Assembly: GCA_017444545.1 (NCBI GenBank)
Contig: JAFSWJ010000099.1
Coordinates: 1 to 15,213 of the forward strand
DNA from: Lachnospiraceae bacterium
Lineage (GTDB): Bacteria; Bacillota; Clostridia; Lachnospirales; Lachnospiraceae
Length of the DNA: 15,213 nt
Direction of reading: 5' to 3'
Each line of letters begins with the position of its first letter. The first letter of the stretch is position 1. Below, piece by piece: positions 13,193-15,213 of this stretch. Made by a program: the position numbers and the translations under genes. Below the pieces are notes generated by a model, which worked only from the letters and a program-made list of their open reading frames with translations, searched no databases and was not told the origin of the DNA.

Positions 13193-14773
13193 ATGCCTGA
13201 TAATACAAACGATCAAAATAAAAAAACCGAATACTGCTCGATCTGCAGGAGAAGCGACAGCGACGCAGGCAGCATGTTCCACCTGCCCGGCGGCATCAAT
13301 ATGTGCAGTGACTGCATGAGAACATCACTGGAATCCATGTCCCGCTTTGGCTTTGCGGACCCTTTTAATACCCAGGCAAAGGCTGCGGTACAGCCAAAAG
13401 AGCAGGAAAAGACCAATGGTCCGGAAGGTGAAAAAACGGTAATAAAGGAAAAGGCCGCTGCTGAGGATATCAGCGTTGAGGAAACCGTTCCTGATGAAAA
13501 CCCTGAAGAGGAAACACAGGAAGAGGAGACACAGGGAAATCCCGGTGCCGGATTTTTCGGCATCCCCAACATCCAGTTCCTCAATCTGTCGGATTTTGGA
13601 AGCCTCGGACTTGGCGCTCCAAAGCCAAAGGCAAAAAAGAAGGATCCCGATGCCCTGAAAAAACAGTTTGATCTGACAAAGATCCCAAAGCCGCACAGGA
13701 TCAGGGAAATGCTCGATGAATACGTGATCGGACAGGATCATGCAAAAAAGGTCATTTCCGTTGCGGTCTACAATCATTACAAGAGGGTAAACGCCGATCT
13801 TTCCGATACAAACAAAAAAGAGATCGAAAAATCAAATATACTGATGATCGGACCCACAGGCTGCGGAAAGACCTATCTGGTACAGACCCTTGCAAAACTT
13901 CTTGATGTACCTCTTGCCATAGCGGATGCCACTTCCCTGACGGAAGCAGGCTACATCGGAGATGATATAGAATCAGTAGTCAGCAAGCTCCTGACCGCCG
14001 CAGGAAATGATGTGGAGAGGGCCGAATGCGGTATCATCTTCATAGACGAGATAGACAAGCTTGCCAGAAAAAAGAATGCCACCACACGCGATGTGAGCGG
14101 CGAAAGCGTCCAGCAGGGTATGCTCAAGCTTCTCGAGGGTTCCGTCATTGAGGTTCCCGTAGGGGCAAACAGCAAAAATGCCATGGTCCCCATGGCAAAG
14201 ATAAATACAAAGAACATCCTGTTCATCTGTGGAGGAGCCTTCCCGGATCTCGACGAGATCATAAAGCAGAGACTTCGAAAGGAGACCTCCATAGGCTTCA
14301 ACGCGGAGCTGAAGGACAAGTGGGACAAGGAAAAGAACATCCTGCAAAAGGTTACGGTAGAGGACATCAAAACCTTTGGCATGATCCCCGAATTCGTCGG
14401 CAGGATGCCCATCATCTGCTCTCTCGAGGGACTGAATGAGGATGCCCTTGTCAGGATCCTCAAAGAGCCCAAAAATGCCATCACGAAACAGTACGAGGCA
14501 TTGCTTGAGATGGATGAGGTAAAGCTTGAATTTACGGACGAGGCTCTTCATCTGATCGCAAAAAAGGCCCTGGAAAAAGAAACCGGAGCCAGAGCCCTTC
14601 GTGCAGTCATAGAGGAATTCATGCTTGACATCATGTATGAGGTCCCGAAGGATGAAAACATAGGAAGGGTCATCATCACAGATGAATTTGTAGAGGGCAG
14701 GGGAGGTCCCGGCATCGAGATGAGGAGCGGCTCACAGGATTCCGTTCCGAGGATCGGATATGCGAACGGTTGA
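13193..14773 (+). CDS. clpX: ClpX-like AAA+ unfoldase with long acidic linker
   Basis: ClpX unfolds substrates and passes them to ClpP. This 526-residue protein is about 100 residues longer than usual. It has an N-terminal zinc finger (Cys15, Cys18, Cys38, Cys41), then an acidic, Glu/Pro-rich linker (about 60-155), then the AAA+ core: Walker A GPTGCGKT (220-227), pore loop GYIG (253-256), Walker B IIFIDE (281-286), box VII GR (403-404) and sensor-2 GARALR (465-470). The ClpP-docking tripeptide IGF is kept (367-369). The RKH substrate loop of canonical ClpX is absent; that stretch reads VPVGANSKNAMVP (321-333). No clpP or trigger-factor gene is adjacent. It may therefore be a second, specialised ClpX of Clostridia. 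AAAGG lies 6 nt before the ATG. The 3' end overlaps the next gene by 14 nt. Confidence 0.9.
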   Translation: MPDNTNDQNKKTEYCSICRRSDSDAGSMFHLPGGINMCSDCMRTSLESMSRFGFADPFNTQAKAAVQPKEQEKTNGPEGEKTVIKEKAAAEDISVEETVPDENPEEETQEEETQGNPGAGFFGIPNIQFLNLSDFGSLGLGAPKPKAKKKDPDALKKQFDLTKIPKPHRIREMLDEYVIGQDHAKKVISVAVYNHYKRVNADLSDTNKKEIEKSNILMIGPTGCGKTYLVQTLAKLLDVPLAIADATSLTEAGYIGDDIESVVSKLLTAAGNDVERAECGIIFIDEIDKLARKKNATTRDVSGESVQQGMLKLLEGSVIEVPVGANSKNAMVPMAKINTKNILFICGGAFPDLDEIIKQRLRKETSIGFNAELKDKWDKEKNILQKVTVEDIKTFGMIPEFVGRMPIICSLEGLNEDALVRILKEPKNAITKQYEALLEMDEVKLEFTDEALHLIAKKALEKETGARALRAVIEEFMLDIMYEVPKDENIGRVIITDEFVEGRGGPGIEMRSGSQDSVPRIGYANG

Positions 14774-15146
14774 GTTTCTTGCTCTGTCATCGTCCATAGC
14801 GGTCGCTGACTGCATAATAAAATCAAAGATAAAGGAGCCCCTGATAACAAAAAACAGGGGCTTTGCACATAACAGACTCGACAGCCACCAGTACATTGTT
14901 GCGATGATATCCGCCCTGATGACAGCCTTCATAGCAAAAAATGCTGTTTTCGGAAATGACAGATCTGTCGGCAGCGCCCTGATACTGGGCGGCGCTCTTT
15001 CAAACACCTATGAAAGACTCTTCAAGGGCTATGTTACCGACTATATAAAGATCGGAAGCACAGTATACAATCTCTCGGATTTTGCCATATTTGCCGGAGC
15101 ACTCATGACAGCTCTCAAAGGCATCAGAGAAGAAAAGGAAGTATGA
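14760..15146 (+). CDS. Short signal-peptidase-II (LspA)-like membrane protein
   Basis: A 128-residue integral membrane protein, shorter than typical LspA (about 150-165). It appears to have three or four hydrophobic segments (about 6-20, 45-60, 70-82, 104-118). The C-terminal half follows LspA closely: GGALSNTYERLFKGYVTDY (77-95) and NLSDFAIFAGAL (104-115). Asp94 and Asp107 correspond to the catalytic aspartate pair of the prolipoprotein peptidase. Asp17 and Asn32 (KNRGFAHN) match the N-terminal conserved positions weakly. It could be an active lipoprotein signal peptidase or a divergent paralogue with another substrate. The ATG lies inside the clpX gene (14-nt overlap) with GAGG 7 nt upstream, so translation is probably coupled. 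It overlaps the next gene by 4 nt. Confidence 0.75.
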   Translation: MRTVEFLALSSSIAVADCIIKSKIKEPLITKNRGFAHNRLDSHQYIVAMISALMTAFIAKNAVFGNDRSVGSALILGGALSNTYERLFKGYVTDYIKIGSTVYNLSDFAIFAGALMTALKGIREEKEV

Positions 15147-15213
15147 AAATGGGAAAGATAAAAGCAGTTGTTTCACTCGGACATGACGCTCTGGGATATA
15201 CCACTTTAGAGCA
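15143..15213 (+). CDS. arcC: Probable carbamate kinase, 5' end only
   Basis: Only 23 codons are visible. The start KAVVSLGHDALGYTTLE resembles the first strand and glycine-rich loop of the carbamate kinase family, which normally reads VIALGGNAL; here GHDAL replaces GGNAL, a variant I recall from Clostridia. Carbamate kinase makes ATP from carbamoyl phosphate and ADP. The first ATG overlaps the previous stop codon (ATGA) but has only 3 nt to AGGA. A second ATG at 15149 has better spacing (9 nt) and is an equally possible start. The identification rests on a short stretch and is tentative. Confidence 0.5.
   Translation, partial: MKMGKIKAVVSLGHDALGYTTLE

Noticed and set aside
12925..13194. An 89-codon minus-strand open frame across the 324-bp element
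   Set aside because: It runs through hairpins and the clpX promoter, has no ribosome binding site, and its Arg/Ser/Pro-rich sequence looks like translated repeat DNA.

Overview
The window looks like a chromosomal segment of an anaerobic Firmicute of the Clostridia, most likely Lachnospiraceae. Three things suggest this: the dapF/clpC/radA neighbourhood, AAGGAGG-type ribosome binding sites, and several family variants I associate with that group (a long-linker ClpX paralogue, a short LspA-like protein and a GHDALG-type carbamate kinase start). No rRNA, tRNA, CRISPR array, transposase or phage gene is visible.

Left part, all on the minus strand (about 11102 down to 1). A strong extended -10 promoter near 11248-11276 and a leader of about 140 nt precede a 1474-residue secreted N-acetylmuramoyl-L-alanine amidase. 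It carries a signal peptide, an acidic Pro/Glu linker, MBG/YDG-like and fibronectin-type modules, a Big-like domain and an Amidase_3 domain. It overlaps by 4 nt a small lipoprotein gene, which is followed after 23 nt by a secreted glycosyl-hydrolase-like (GHL10/YngK family) protein. These three look like one cell-wall operon. A long hairpin with a U-run separates them from dapF (meso-diaminopimelate synthesis). Then come clpC (AAA+ unfoldase), a 137-residue conserved protein of unknown function, and radA (recombination repair; its 3' end lies outside the window). A textbook intrinsic terminator sits directly on top of the radA ribosome binding site.

Right part, plus strand (11374-15213). A sigma-A-type promoter drives an FAD-dependent dehydrogenase of the COG2509 type with a four-cysteine cluster. 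Its stop codon is followed within 5 nt by a 324-bp non-coding element with inverted ends, several perfect hairpins and an internal direct repeat. This is the most unusual thing in the window. The element stops 5 bp short of a near-consensus promoter for a clpX paralogue, which has an N-terminal zinc finger, a ~110-residue acidic linker and no RKH motif. That gene overlaps a 128-residue signal-peptidase-II-like membrane protein, which overlaps (ATGA) the start of a probable carbamate kinase cut off by the window end.

Functionally the window combines envelope building and remodelling (amidase, GHL10, dapF, LspA-like), protein quality control (ClpC, ClpX-like), DNA repair (RadA) and redox or nitrogen metabolism (FAD dehydrogenase, carbamate kinase). 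No complete new system can be proven from sequence alone. The best candidates for novelty are the 324-bp element, the ClpX-like/LspA-like/carbamate-kinase operon, and the hairpins directly upstream of the radA and dapF ribosome binding sites.
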